This document shows positions 9,451 to 22,100 of a stretch of 58,159 bases of DNA, one piece after another (positions within the stretch are counted from its first letter, which is position 1; each line of letters starts with the position of its first letter). The position numbers and the translations under genes are program-made. Under the pieces are notes generated by a model. It was not told the origin of the DNA. It made no database searches and was given only the letters and a program-made list of their open reading frames with translations. Origin of the DNA: Seminavis robusta (Eukaryota > Bacillariophyta > Bacillariophyceae > Naviculales > Naviculaceae); the NCBI GenBank assembly GCA_903772945.1, contig CAICTM010000586.1, positions 1 through 58,159 of the forward strand. Direction: 5' to 3'.

Positions 9451-11235
9451 TCAAAATTTCTTTCTCCGACGTTTTCTTCTTCCCCTTAGGCGGGACATAA
9501 CCAGTCCTGTAATCCGTCTCAAAGATGTCAAAACGGTAGATCAAGAAAGCATATTCATAGCGACCATTGGTCTTAAGAACATTCCGAAAAGTCTTGAATA
9601 CATTCCCTTTGGAACATCTCTCCACAAAAAATTTCCAATCATCAGGCTCTGTCCCGTGGTACTCAGGCTGTTTACACAAGGAATACAACTTGGTCAGTGT
9701 CAGATTCTCATCACGATGTTTTCCCTTGGGCAGGCCGACAAAGGACTGCCAGGCAATGGAACCGGGCTCGATCAAAACACCCTTGTGACGGTATGCCTTG
9801 GTTGGGTAACTTGTGTTCAGCATACAAATGGGCTGATTGTGCCCAAGCGGTCCAATCTGAAAGAAAACCCTTGATTCTTTCCCACGTAGAGAGGGATCAG
9901 CCACCTGGAAGCACCAATCCCGACTCTTCACTGCGAGACCATCAAACCATTGCTTGGGACTGTCAAATACGTTTCCAGAGAGATCGGAAGCAATAGCCGA
10001 ATTCGTTGGCTCACCAGTTGGCGTGAATACTTCCCGTATCCACAAAACTGAAATCCCAGCACAGGCATCACCCGGCTTGACATAATACCCATTGGCCAAC
10101 CTCTCGATTCGCCTACGTCCATTGAGAATCCGGTTTTCCTCCGTCCATTTCAGATTTTCTGGACGAGTACAAACCATTTCAGATTTTCTGGACGAGTACA
10201 AACCTGTCCGTCCATGTATTGAAGCAAATCGAGATTGCTCATTGTGTCCCAGTGGAGCAAACTACCACCCCAATCAAAAGTCTTCTGGGGCAAGATGATG
10301 TACTTGTGGGGCAAAACATGCTCGATAAACATCGTGTCACGTCGAGGCTTGTCATTTAGCATACACGCCACCCTATTCGGTGGGTACACTTTCACGTCAT
10401 GAGCAACGAGCTCGGAAAGGAACTGCCTGTATAGACCAATCAGGGGTTCAGGACGATCCATGTAACCCGGCTCAAAGAGGCGCACGTCATGGGTGTCCGT
10501 ATAGGTATCCAGATTGGCGGCAAGGAACTGAATCAACCTTTTTGGATCGGCGAGCAAAGCCTTCATAAGACTGTCTTGTGTCAATACACGAATGTCCGGG
10601 TACCATTCCTCACACCAGGCCTCGTCTCCCTCCTTCCTGAGCTCCTCAATGAGCTTGGGGGTCCTCAGTCCCTTCACCATTGAGTGGAACATCGACATTA
10701 CCACGTAGTTCGGATCCGGGACTTCAATCGAGTCTTCGTTCTTCGAGACTTCATCAAAGGAGAAAAAGGGGGTCAAATGCTTGCCCCGAACCACATCCAC
10801 CATAGCAGAACAGCACTTGTCGTCGACTTTCAAGTGAACTGTATTGTATTTGTTGGAGAAGTGACTATTGTAGTCAGGCTCGTGGAACGAAGTCAATTCC
10901 AGAAAACAATGACGGTGACCAGCCTTTTCGCTGTAGAAATTGTACAGCTTCGTCACTTCTGACTGCTCCGCGGAATCTTTGTCCTCAGCCACCAACTTCA
11001 ACGGTTTGATTGGATCGGAAACCATGAAACCGTGACGGCCCTTGAAAATGTCCCTATCAATCTCAGCCTTCGACATCTTCTTTGTTTCCTTGGATCGGTC
11101 GTTCCTCTTGTCAGCCTTCTCCCGATTACTCAATCCAAGACTGGGCCTGCCAACCCTCTTCTTGGTGACACTGCCCCCGTCACCCACCGACAACTGAGGA
11201 GAGTCAGACCGCTGTGAACTCGAAGCTTCATCCAT
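9431..11235 (-). pseudogene. Broken AT-hook protein of the transposon (candidate transposase)
   Basis: Starts at ATG 11235. The first 340 or so residues read open: a Ser-rich start, an AT-hook-like KKRVGRPSLG near 25-34, a Lys/Arg-rich helix, then a globular region with Cys, Trp and acidic residues (for example EGDEAWCEEWYPDIRVL). At 10202-10145 a 29-bp direct duplication shifts the frame and ends the product early; the rest continues in another frame to 9431 for about 240 residues (GYYVKPGDACAGISVLWIRE onward) and ends in a Lys-rich tail. Removing one repeat copy would put both halves in one frame of about 590 residues. No known transposase, integrase or helicase signature is visible. Its position between inverted termini suggests it is the mobility protein; that is inference. 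Confidence 0.65.
10145..10202. repeat. 29-bp tandem duplication that breaks the transposon ORF
   Basis: Two exact adjacent copies (10145-10173 and 10174-10202) starting CCATTTCAGATTTTCTGG. The length is not a multiple of three, so it causes the frameshift in the overlapping gene. Confidence 0.95.
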
Positions 11236-11319
11236 TATGGCTGTGCTGCGATCAAAACAACGGAAGGATTCGAGTCTGAAAACGGAAGGATTCGAGTCTG
11301 AAAACGGTACGAAAACGTC

Positions 11320-12035
11320 ATATTTGAGTTTCGGTTCGATGAACGAAAACTGAGGAGCGAATTTCGGTCCGATGAACGAAAACTTACCAGCGAGTTTTGG
11401 TTTGATTGACGAATACCTAAGTAGAGAGTTTTGGTTGAATGAACGAAAACGACATTAGTGAGTTTCGGTTTGATGAACGGAATCGATACTAGTGAGTTTT
11501 GGTTCGATTGACGGAAAACTTGTCGATGAGTTTTGGTTCGATGGACGGAAACTTACCAGGGAGTTTTGGTTCGACCGACGGAAACTCTGCGGCGAAGTGA
11601 ATTTTGGTTCGATCGACGGAAACTCTGCGACGAATTTTGGTTCGATCGACGGAAACTCTGGTGTAATCTGATACCACTGAAACCTTGCTTTTTGACTGCA
11701 CCAGCAGCAGGAAAATGGAGATCTCTTGTTCACAGGAGCAGTAGGGATACAGACAGTGACAATAGTGGGTGCTTTGTGGGTGGGGAAGGCTTGGAAGAGA
11801 GAGAGATGTTGACTTGTTCTTGTTGAATGGGTGGGATGGTGCTGTTGGTGTTGTTCTGTGGCTTTTTGTGGCTGCTGCCAAGGAAATCCAAATTCAGATT
11901 CAAAATGACCGCAGCGAGCGAGCCAACACGTTCGATCGAGGTTTCGGTTGATTGAACCGAAAGTAGGCATGAAGTTTCGGTTGATCAAACGAAAACTTAT
12001 GAACCAGCTTTTGGTCTATCGAACGAAAACAAAAA
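11320..12035 (-). repeat. Right subterminal array
   Basis: At least ten copies of a motif near GTTTTGGTTCGATNGACGGA, roughly 30-40 bp apart between 11320 and 11660, and about three more at 11930-12030. The 11660-11930 interruption is unrelated sequence. Orientation is opposite to the left array. Confidence 0.75.
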
Positions 12036-12046
12036 AGCGGCAGTTG

Positions 12047-12077
12047 AGGTGCGTTGAGCAGGGCGAGACCGTCTGTG
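12047..12077 (-). repeat. Right terminal inverted repeat of transposon
   Basis: Reads AGGTGCGTTGAGCAGGG and ends GACCGTCTGTG on the plus strand; its reverse complement matches the left terminus. Confidence 0.8.
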
Positions 12078-12110
12078 TTCTAATCTGTACCCAATTCGAA
12101 TTACGAAGTT

Positions 12111-12981
12111 CCTCACAATTCCAATTTCAAAATTCGTCACAATTTCAACTTTTCCCGATTCCTCACAATTTCAGCTTACCCCGGTTCCTCACAATTTTAT
12201 CTTTTTCTGATTTCTCACAATTTCAACTTTCCCATTTCTCACAATTTCAATTTCGTTTTCGATTTCTCACAATTACAACTTTTCCCGATTTCTCACAATT
12301 TCAACTTTTTTGAGTCCTCACAATTTCAACTTTTTTTTCGATTTCTCACAATTACAACTTTTTTCGATTTCTCACAATTACAACTTTCCCATTTCTCATA
12401 ATTACAATTTTTTTCGATTTCTCACAATTTCAATTTTTGATTTTTGATTTCTCACAATTACAATTTTTTTTTCGATTTCTCACAATCTAACAACTTTTTT
12501 GAGTCCTCAACAATTTCAATTTTCGATTTCTGATTTCTCACAATTACAACTTTTTTCGATTCCTCACAATTTCAACATTTTTCAATTTCTCACAATTTCA
12601 ATTTTTGAATTCTGATTTCTCACAATTACAACTTTTTCAATTTCTCACAATTCCAATTTTTGATTTCCATTTCTCAAAATTTCAATTTTGACGATTCCTC
12701 ACAATTCCAATTTTACTGATTCCTCACAATTCCAATTTTACTGATTCCTCACAATTCCAATTTTCGATTTTGATTTCTCACAATTATTATTTTCAATTGT
12801 TTGATTCCTCACAATTCTAATTTTGCCGATTTCTCACAATTTTAATTTTTGCTGATTGCAAACAATTTCAATTTTCAATTTTCGATTTCTCACAATTCTA
12901 GTTTGGCCGATTTCTCACAATTTTAATTTTTGCTGATTGCTCACAATTTCAATTTTCCGATTCCTCTGATTTCAACTTTCC
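12111..12981 (+). repeat. T-rich minisatellite, about 33 degenerate units
   Basis: About 33 head-to-tail units of 24-32 bp built on TCTCACAATTTCAATTTT followed by a variable T/C-rich tail ending GATT. Variants are CCTCACAATTCC, TCTCACAATTAC and GAGTCCTC. One strand is almost free of G apart from GATT/GAGT, and CACAATT is the most constant part. It starts about 35 bp outside the transposon terminus. No gene is present. Confidence 0.9.
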
Positions 12982-13519
12982 GGAGTAGGCGAGGAAACAA
13001 GAAAAGGCTGAAGCGAAGTGTGTGGTGCACTTTAGACGCCGGTGGGATCTCAAGTTTGGGATGCTGGGGCGCTCTCAATCGGTGCAACTCCGCCACCGAC
13101 TATGCGATATCTCTAGATGCGAGACGACTGGAATGCGGGGGACAGAGCTGCAGCTATGCGTAGGATCTATCCACTTTGAAAGTGAAGGCTTTGGTGCCGG
13201 TGGTGCTCCAGTGTGCACAGCGTAGTTTAGTAAAGGGAACGCCTGATTTAGGCTGCTCCTCGTCAATTGTTTGTCAATAGCTAGTATGGTTTGAAGAACC
13301 TGACGCTTTTTTGCTGTCAAAAGATGCGTTTGAGAGTGTACCTCAGCGACAGAGAGACTCTTTTGTCTGTGTTGCTTGCTCGGCACTCTGTCTCAAGGAA
13401 CGGTAGATGGCACACCCAAATCAGTGTTTCTTCTTCTTCCACCTCAACAACAATGTAGAGTCCAACTGCTGCAACTGTGTTGTGGCAGCAGTTTATCCTG
13501 TCCGTAGCCGGTTGAGTTC
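12982..13519. other. Intergenic stretch after the minisatellite
   Basis: No supported gene; several short open frames overlap on both strands without family motifs. It lies at the 3' side of the leftward NFACT-R gene. Confidence 0.45.
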
Positions 13520-14378
13520 TTAATTGGAATAATTCATCACAACGGTGCTATCCAGTCTCTGCAGTCTCTTCCGTGCGTCTTTCACTTTGACCCTGATGGT
13601 CCATACTTGCCCTGTTAACAGGACCAACCCCGCCCTAGCCCCCACTGGCTTTTCAACATCCCGACATCGAGTCATTGAAACTTTGATAGTTTTCCTTGTG
13701 CATTTGGATTGCCGTGCAGCCAGAGCAGCAGCATCTTGCACCACTTCTTCATCCAAGCTCTCATCACTGCACCGAATCACCACATGAGCCCCAGGGTGAC
13801 CTGTGGCATGCATCCACCAATTGGACCCATCTCGGTGCTCTGGTCGGAGGGACAGTTCATCATTGTCTTCTGCTTGTTTTCCAACCTATTGTTGACCCAA
13901 AGAAGAAGAAACGCAAAAGTGAATGGAAGAGACAAGAGGACGAGGACATCTGGCTCATCATCAAGACAGCTCACAGCATTGCAGCGCAACCAAAACGCAC
14001 CCTTATTTCAGTATTGTCCTGTGCATAGAATCGTCGGTAGGGCAATCTCGTCTTGGGTGGATTTTTGGTTCTTTGTCCCTTGACCTTTTTGGTCCCCTTT
14101 TGCCATCGAACTGGAGGCTCATCATTGGAGCCCAGATCCAATCCCAATTGCACTGACCCCTGGGGCAGCGTTCCCTTTTCGGATCCAACAATCCCAGCCA
14201 ATTTGGCACCGAGTTGATTTAGTGCCTCTGCACTGGTCTGCAATTCCAATCCAAGGGCATCCACATCTGAGTCTTGCTGTCTCAGGGCAGCGACCCCGCC
14301 CGCCTTCAACTGTTCTGGCAACTCGTTGGCCTTTTGAATGCAAGATGCCTTGCGCATTATTTCGTTGTGGGATCGCAT
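13520..14378 (-). CDS. NFACT-R (DUF814) domain protein
   Basis: Two exons, 14378-14001 and 13885-13520, joined by a 115-bp GT-AG intron, give about 247 residues. The join is strongly supported because it rebuilds the NFACT-R core: YRRFYAQDNTEIR continues as VGKQAEDNDELSLRPE, then WWMHATGHPGAHVVIR, DEEVVQDAAALAARQSK and KPVGARAGLVLL. NFACT-R is the nucleic-acid-binding domain at the C-terminal side of RQC2/NEMF/FpbA proteins, which act on stalled ribosomes; stand-alone versions also exist. This protein lacks the NFACT-N and HhH parts, so it is a short form with a helical N-terminal region. The start is uncertain: the ATG at 14378 is the first in frame, but the frame stays open for a few codons upstream and an exon could be missing. 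Confidence 0.8.
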
Positions 14379-16193
14379 TCCGGTGAGGCTGGTGGATCCT
14401 TCCAAATTGCCGATGACTCTTCAGTTTTGTGAATTGTTGATTCCGTTTTGACCGGGTATACCAGTACCGGTATATGTTGTGCTGCCAAACTTGCCTCTTG
14501 CCTCATGTTTTTCCCTCACGGGCAGGTTTCAAACTTGTTTGACTCCTGCTGGGCCGCAACGGTGTCCCGGGCTCTGTGCCTTGCATGCCAACAGCTGCAT
14601 GGGCATCATGATGACAGCAAAACGCAACGCGATTGGAATGGAAACGTCAGGGGAAACCCAGACTCGACCTGACTCCTGACTCCAGGTGCAGGGAGGGGAT
14701 CGAGGATCGAGGTACCGGTACATGTAGATACGTGAACGAAAAGCAAAACCAGTGGAGCACCGGTTTGAACGCCTCTACGCTCTTAGAGGGTATGAAAAAG
14801 AAGGTTAGGGCTAACTTCCCAATGCCGAACATCTCTTCCACGCTGTGCTTTCGTCCGCTTCTCATCCTGGAACTGTCCTCAATCAAAGACATCCGCCTCT
14901 CCAAACCATCCTCTTCCTTCCAGGCTGTTGCGATACTCGGCCCTGTCCCTCTTCTGTCCATGCGTTGTTTGTGCTGGGGGTGACCAACCAAAATGACGCT
15001 CAAGTGCTTTTGGTCCTCATTGGCATTGCTACTGTCGTGGGCCAAGATTTCGCCAACCGACTCTCCCCCAATGAAGCATACAAGGCGAGCGTGCTTGATA
15101 CTATTCACTCCGTCTATGGATCTCCGTAGGTGGCTTCAACCGTGCCACACGTAGTCGATTGGCCGCCTTGTGTTAGAGGTGCCATTGCCTTGAACCAGGA
15201 AGCCCTTGATGTGCATCCAATGTCACACTGGCCATAAAAACTGGATAAGGTAGGTTTGGCCTTCTTTAATCTAGCTACAGAAAACTTGCAAAGGTTTGTT
15301 GACAACTGTTTGCCTGTGCATGGAGCTGGCATCGTGAACTGAGAGAGGCAAGAGTTGTGTGTCGAAGCGGATAGCAGCGGAAACAAAACTTGCCCACCCA
15401 CAATCGATAGAGTGATCACGGACGTCGTCGGCTAGTCTCATTGGAGCGAGCTACAGAACAGAAAGAGCAGCAGCAGTTCGAAGCTGCGGAAACATGTATA
15501 ACAACTAAGCAATGGAGCACCGTAGATAGAATGAATCGTCGAAGCTGTACCTGTAGGGTGACAGCAAGGACTTTTGTATGGAGGCAGCAAACCCGGAGCT
15601 GTGGATACACAACATGACAACGATAGCATCGGGTCAAAGAATCGTACTATGTACGGTATATGTAAATTCAGCTAAGGCTGGATTTACTAATCTAGCTAGC
15701 CATTATGATGTACCACCATTCATGCGTTGCCTTTGGCAACATATGGGGATTAGGGAATCAGCGTTGTGTAAGGTTTCTAGCCCAGCTCCGTGGCTAGTAA
15801 AAGCAAGTTGGGTGCACCCACCTAGCTAGCTAGCTAGCTGTCCTGGGAGTGGCTCTTACCGTACCGGTACCAGGTACAAGCACCCTGTGTTTTGCTGGGA
15901 ACAGTGGAGTTCGCATCGTCTGGACTGGGTGTAAAAACACTCGTTTGTGGTCTGACGATTTTGAATGTGATGCATGACGAGGAGAGAGAAAAAATCGAAA
16001 GATCCACCCGAAACGATTTTATTGGACCTTTCGCACACGTTGGCATTACATCGCATCTGCAATAGCCTCGTGGTTGGGCTATCCGCATTCTCTAACCATT
16101 GCAGTGACAATTGAGGGATCTCTATCTCTAGCCTCTCTAGCTAGCTACCGGTAGTTTTATCTTGAAGCATTCCAGGAAAAGAGTGGCATCACG
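14379..16193. other. 1.8-kb intergenic region before the myosin gene
   Basis: Open frames of 60-150 codons occur on both strands but start at non-ATG codons and show no family motif. TACCGGTA palindromes sit at 14465, 14713, 15862 and 16146, and GCTAGCTAG runs at about 15694, 15823-15840 and 16137. The last palindrome is 48 bp upstream of the myosin start codon, so this end is probably its promoter/5' leader. Confidence 0.5.
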
Positions 16194-19100
16194 ATGGCAT
16201 CCCCTTTCCGTACTCCTCGCCGGTCCATGGCGGGACGTCAATCGGTGACTGGCAAGGTTGGAACGAAGGCAAAGGCCGTGGATTTGGTGAGTTTAGTTAG
16301 TTGGTTATTGTGCAGATTTCGTTGGTATTGTCACGAAGATAAATTTCCTTATGCCTTTCTTCCGCCTCTATTATCAGGTGACGGGCAAAGCAGTCGTCGA
16401 ATATTTTTTTGATCCCACGCTGATAATGCCTTCCAACGAATCTTTTAACGATAGTACTACATCTTTCAGGACCCCCTCTTCCAGCAAAAGCCTAGGCAAA
16501 AATGGAGCGGATGACGATGCACTGTATGCTTCCAAACATCTATTTATACCCTGTACCATTATCAAGCGACTGGAAGATGATGGCAAAACGACAAACACCG
16601 AGCCCTATGATGGGCCAACCCTGGTCAAAACGTCGGATGGGAGTCTACACAAAATCTACTCTAGTGCCAAGTTGACGGCACTGACAGCACCTGACGATTA
16701 CATGGGACTAGACGACATTCTTCATCTACCTCATGTCACGGAAGCGAGTCTGTTGCATACCCTGAGAATCCGATACAAAAGGGACGAAATCTACACAAGT
16801 GCAGGACCAATTCTCATCTCGATCAACCCCTATCGAATAATCAACTTGCCCAATGGAGCATCACTCTACTCGGAAGAACTCATGTTGAAGTATAGAACAC
16901 AAGGGGATTTTTCAACCGACAAACCACCACATCTATTCCAAGTTGCCGATCGGGCATATGTTGCCATGATGGATTCGGTTCACCCTAGTATGGAATTCAA
17001 GCACATGGATGATGAAGATGCCATGATGTTGACCGAGCACCATGTTCCTCCTGGGAGAGCACGAAATCAGAGTATTATCATTAGTGGTGAGAGTGGTGCT
17101 GTAAGTTTTTGATTTGTCACACAGACACTGATTGCTTGCTTGCTGGAATGGACCAACCAGTCCCTGACAATCTTTTGTTTGCCTTTGTATGCAGGGGAAA
17201 ACGGAAGCCACAAAGTACATTATGAAGTATCTTGCACGCATCACCAAAAAGTCCAAAAGCTCTTCGTCCAATCCCCTCATGAGCCCTGATGGGAAAATGA
17301 TTGCCGCCCTCGAGGACCGCGTTCTCTCCTCCAATCCACTGCTCGAAACATTTGGAAATGCCCAAACCCTTCGAAACGACAATTCATCTCGATTTGGAAA
17401 GTACATTCACATCTTCTTCAATACACAAACCGGTGCCATCACCGGTGCCTCCTTATCCAACTATTTGCTCGAAAAGACTCGTATCACCCAACAAGTCGAT
17501 GGTGAACGAAACTACCACATCTTTTACCAGCTATTGGCAGGAGCTGACGCGGAAATGTTGGCCGATATGGGACTCGAAGGTGGGTCGGAAGCATTCAATT
17601 ATCTAGGGAACCGATCGGACACCATCAGGACCGACGTGGATGCCGATGCGTTTGCAGAAACGCGCGAGTGTTTGTCACGGATAGGTCTCTCGGAGGAAGA
17701 ACAGCTGGCAGTCTTTCGCATTGCAGCCGGTGTGTTGCATTTGGGAAATGTGCAGTTTGAGGAAAAGGGGGAGTCCGGCGAACCGGGCCACAGTGAACAT
17801 GCCACAATTTCCGAAGCTAGTAAGCCCAGCTTGACCAAGGCGTGCGAGCTCCTCGGATTGGACGAGGCAAAAGTTGCAGATGCAATCTTGACAAAAAACA
17901 TTATCGTTGGCGGAAAAACGATCAAAAAGGCCCAAACTGTCGCCAATGCCGCGGAAAAGCGTGATGCTTTTGCCAAGTTGGCATATTCCTGTGCGTTTGT
18001 TTGGCTCGTCAATTGCATCAATGAAACATTGGACAGAACATCCAACAGCAAGGAAGTTACCGAAGCGACAAAGAAGAAGGCTGTGGGGGATGCCGCGGTC
18101 GCAGATGAGTCAGTGTTCATCGGAGTGTTGGATATTTATGGCTTTGAGTGCTTTCAAGAGAATGGCTACGAACAACTTTTGATCAACTATTGCAACGAGA
18201 AGCTACAGCGGCAGTTCAATGAAAACGTGTTCACCGTGGAACAGAATCTCTACACTTCAGAAGGAATTGACTGGACGTACATCACCTTCAACGACAATCG
18301 ACCTTGCCTGGACCTGATTGAGGGGGGAGGAGGAACGGTTGGAATCCTCAATACACTGGATGACGCATGGGGTGGTATGGGAAACGCAGGTGAAAAGGAC
18401 ATCAAATTTGTGAACCAACTTCACAAGACGTACGGAAGCACTCCAGGGACCGAGGTGAAGAAGCAACAGAAGAACGGTCAACGGTCACATGATTACTTCG
18501 TAACGCCAAAGTTTGGAAAAGACAATCAGTTCGTCGTTGTCCACTTTGCTGGAGAGGTACGTACTTCCCTGTTTTCCTTTTATGAATTTCTTGAAGAAAC
18601 CCATCTGACAAACCATTTTCTGTTTCCAGGTGCGATACACTGTAGACGGCTTTGTAGAAAAGAACATGGAAACTTTGAGCAACGAACTGCGTTCAGTAGG
18701 ATATGACTCGACAATCTCTCTGGTCAGCGATGTTTTTGCGTCCGGCGGAGTTGGTGGTGTCACCGGACCGTCACCCAAGCGGTCAACTATTCGAGGTGTC
18801 AGCGTCGGCTCTCAGTTCCGCGCATCTCTGCAGATTCTTGTTGCCGATCTTGAGAAAACCCAGCCTCATTACATCAGGTGCATCAAACCAAACTTACAGA
18901 AATCACCAAATGCGTTTTCATCGGGAGAGGTACTGAAGCAGCTGCGATACTCCGGCATGATGGAAGCAATTCGCATTCGTCGAGAAGGCTATGCACTGCG
19001 AGAAGACCATGAGAGCTTTTACAATCGCTTCAGTGTCTTGCTCAGTCAGGAAGACATGCAGGGTGGTTCAGGCATTGAGCATTTGGTGAAGGTCCTCTCG

Positions 19101-22100
19101 AAGCGCCTCTCGGTTACTGACGCAGGTAAGTCCTGCGCCATGCTCATCGCAACGATATCACTATGACAGCATGCTGCTCACATATCGCTTTGCCGTCGCT
19201 CACAGATTGGCAGATTGGGCACTCAAAAATTTTCCTACGGCGAGAACTATCAGAGAAGCTCGAGCGACTCGCAACTTTGCGCGTTCATAGGGCTGTGAGG
19301 ACGATTGGGAGGTTTGGCAAACGCGTCGCAACAACTCGAGTTAACCGTCTGCTAGTTCCTTGGATTCGGTTCCGACTCCACATGATCCGTTTGTATCGAA
19401 AGCGACGGGCAGCGAACAAAGTAGCCGCGGCCTATCGAGGTTACGCGCAAAAGAAACGCTACGCTGCTGTTCTCGTTGCAGTGATCAAGTTGCAAGCGCT
19501 TCAGCGTCGAAAGGCTGCCATCACCTATGCACAACACCTTCGGGATCCTTATCTGGGAATGACGTTCAAGGATGTAAAGCGGCTGCTGGCACAAGAGCAA
19601 AACCGGCTTGAAGCTGCAGTCAAAGAAAAAGATTTCAAGCTTGCTGCAGAGTTGGAAACAAAGATGTATGCTCCAAATGTGTCTGTACGTTATTGCGGCG
19701 ATGTGCTTGCGTCTCATTTTATTTTGTTTTCTGTACCTTTGCAATGCTCAGCGATGAAGTGAAGGAAGTTTTAGAGGCAAAGAGACCTCTTACTCGTGCG
19801 GTGCTCGAAGAGCGCATTGCGCAGGCAGAAAAAGACTTTTCTGAAGCACTCTCCCGCAAAGAATATGCAGCTTGCGATCCTTTGCAGCAGCAAATCAACG
19901 AGCTTAAGGCGAAGCGAGAAATGTTGCCGACGCTTCAGGAACTCAAGGATGGACTTCGGGCTGCCGAAGAAGCCGTTGCCCTGGCTGCTTCCAAGCGAGA
20001 CTTTTCTGGTGCTGCTGAAGCGCAAGCAGCCGTTGACACTGCAAAACGTCGCTTGGAAGAGGCGATGGCCAATGAGAACGAGACTGATGGCGAGGACGAG
20101 GCGGGAGAGCCGAAAGCAGGTGAAGCCGGTGATTTTGAAATTGATGGAGTCAAATCTAGGGCTCAGCTTGAAGAGCAAATATCCGAATTGCACAAATCAA
20201 TTGACAGCGCAATCAATGCGAAGGACTTCAAGACGGCTTCTTCCTTGCAGCAGACTTTAGAGTCAAAGGAATCCTTTCGAAAGTTCTTCCCTTCACTGCA
20301 GGAGCTGGAAGACAAAATGATCGCGTTGAAGAAGGAACTTGAAGGAGCAATTCAGAAGAAAGCTTTTGCCGATGCAGGAGAGCTTCATAATCAAATCGAT
20401 GCTCTCGCAGCCAAAATCGAGCAAGAAAAGTCTCAGATGAAAGATGCCGATCCTCTCTCGGGTGAAACTGCAAGCAGCGGTGCAACCGCAGTTGGGCTGG
20501 ACGGGCAGACGAAGACTTTTGAAACACGAGCCGACCTGGAAGATGAGCTGATGGCAGTTTCGGCAGAGGTATCCAAGGCGGTGGCTTCCAAGAATTTTGC
20601 AAAGGCTGAAGAGCTTCATTCATTGACGGAAGAGCTTGAAGGGTTTCGGAAGACCCTTCCCACAATTTCGGAAATCGAAGAGAAGTTACGAGCAAGCCGC
20701 AAAGAGTTTGAAAACGCGGTCGCACAAAAGGATTTCTCGGGCGCAGACGTAATCAACAAAAGCATAGAGACTCTCGAAACGAAGCTGAAAAAGGAGAAAG
20801 AGAAGCAACCTAAGCAGCCCATGCCTTCCCTGCAACCAAAAGTGGCTGTCATGGCAAATGCCAACTCGAAGCAGAAGGCCTCTGTTGCCCCCCGGGCCAA
20901 AGTCGCCGCGAAGGCGGGGGCGCCCGTTGTTGCCAAGTCAGCCAAGGCACCAGTCGCTTCCGCAGCAAACTGGGATGCACAAAGTGTTCAATCAATGCCT
21001 GTAGTGAAGTCCTCTGGTGTGCCATCCGATGCGCAAAGTATTCATTCTGTGCCAGTCAAAAGGTCAACAAATGCTACAAACCCGACTCCCAAGACGACTC
21101 GAGCTAGACCTGTCTCCAAGTTGCGACCACGGAAACCTTTGATATCATCATCGACTGACAGCGTTCTTTCAGTCGTAAAGGAGCTCTCCACCAGACGAGG
21201 GGATGCTTCGCTGGTGGTGGATGCAAAAGGAGGATTGTGTGGTATCTTCACCGATGTGGACATCACAAGGCGTGTTGTTGCAAAGGATCTCGATGCCAAG
21301 GCAACTGCTGTCTCAAACGTAATGACGCCGAATCCAACTTGTGTTTCCTTGACTGACTCCGCACTTGATGCATTGACCACAATGATTGAAAACCATTTCC
21401 GCCACTTGCCGGTTGTTGATGCGTCTGGAGCTGTGATCGGCCTTTTGGATATTGCAAAGTGTCTGAATGACGCCATCAGCAAGCTCGAGAAGTCGGAAGA
21501 GAGGCACAGTAGCATGGCAGAAGATGCCGTGAAGCAAGTCCTTGGCAGCCAAAACAATCAAGATGCCCAATCTGTTGCATTGCACGCACTGCTTGGCCAG
21601 ATGATGACAAATGCCTTTGGAAGCCAGTCTTCACCATCACTTGGGAGTATACTTTCCGGGAAGCCAAGCACAACTGTAGATGCATCCACTAGCATCAAGG
21701 ATGTTGGCAGCCTTATGGCTTCAAACAGAAAAGCGGCCCTCGTGGTGGAAGGAGGCAAACTAGTTGGTATCTTTGGCTTCAAGGATATGATGACTCGAGT
21801 AGTAGCCAAGGAGTTGCCATTGGATACAACTACAGTCTCATCTGTCATGACTGAGCATCCTGAATCTGTACCACCAGAAATGACAGTTCTTGAAGCCCTG
21901 CAAACAATGCATGACCACAAGTTCCTAACACTCCCTGTGTGCTCACAAAGTGGTGATGTACTTGGTGTCGTAGATGTCATTGATGTCATCAATGCATGTG
22001 GGGGTGTGAATGGCTGGCGGTCATTGTTCAGCAGTGCCATGGAAGTTGATGATGACGAATCTGATGCCGCCTCAGCAGTAAGCTTCTCAAAGATGGGCAA

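Larger units (their letters stand above)
8752..12077. mobile_element. DNA transposon with inverted termini and subterminal motif arrays, unrecognised family
   Basis: A 3,326-bp unit bounded by inverted copies of a sequence beginning CACAGACGGTCTC (left 8752-8786, right 12047-12077). Inside each terminus lies an array of a degenerate motif, in opposite orientation at the two ends. The interior carries one small rightward ORF (9169-9450) and one leftward ORF pair (9431-11235) that is one gene split by a short duplication. The protein has an AT-hook but no transposase family I recognise, and no DDE/DDD triad could be assigned. No convincing target-site duplication is seen; the flanks GATTATGT and TTCTAATC are themselves partly inverted, so the true termini may lie a few bases further out. 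The element is probably inactive here but looks young because its ORFs are otherwise open. Confidence 0.75.

Noticed and set aside
11455..11988. Leftward 177-codon frame with repeated EFPSIEPKF-type units
   Set aside because: It is a translation of the subterminal DNA motif array, with no start or protein conservation signal.
12111..12981. CRISPR-like array
   Set aside because: The repeats are degenerate and head to tail without unique spacers, in a eukaryotic genome.
14647..15108. Leftward open frame of 153 codons before the myosin gene
   Set aside because: Its first codon is GTG rather than ATG, the sequence has no family motif, and a rightward frame overlaps it equally well.
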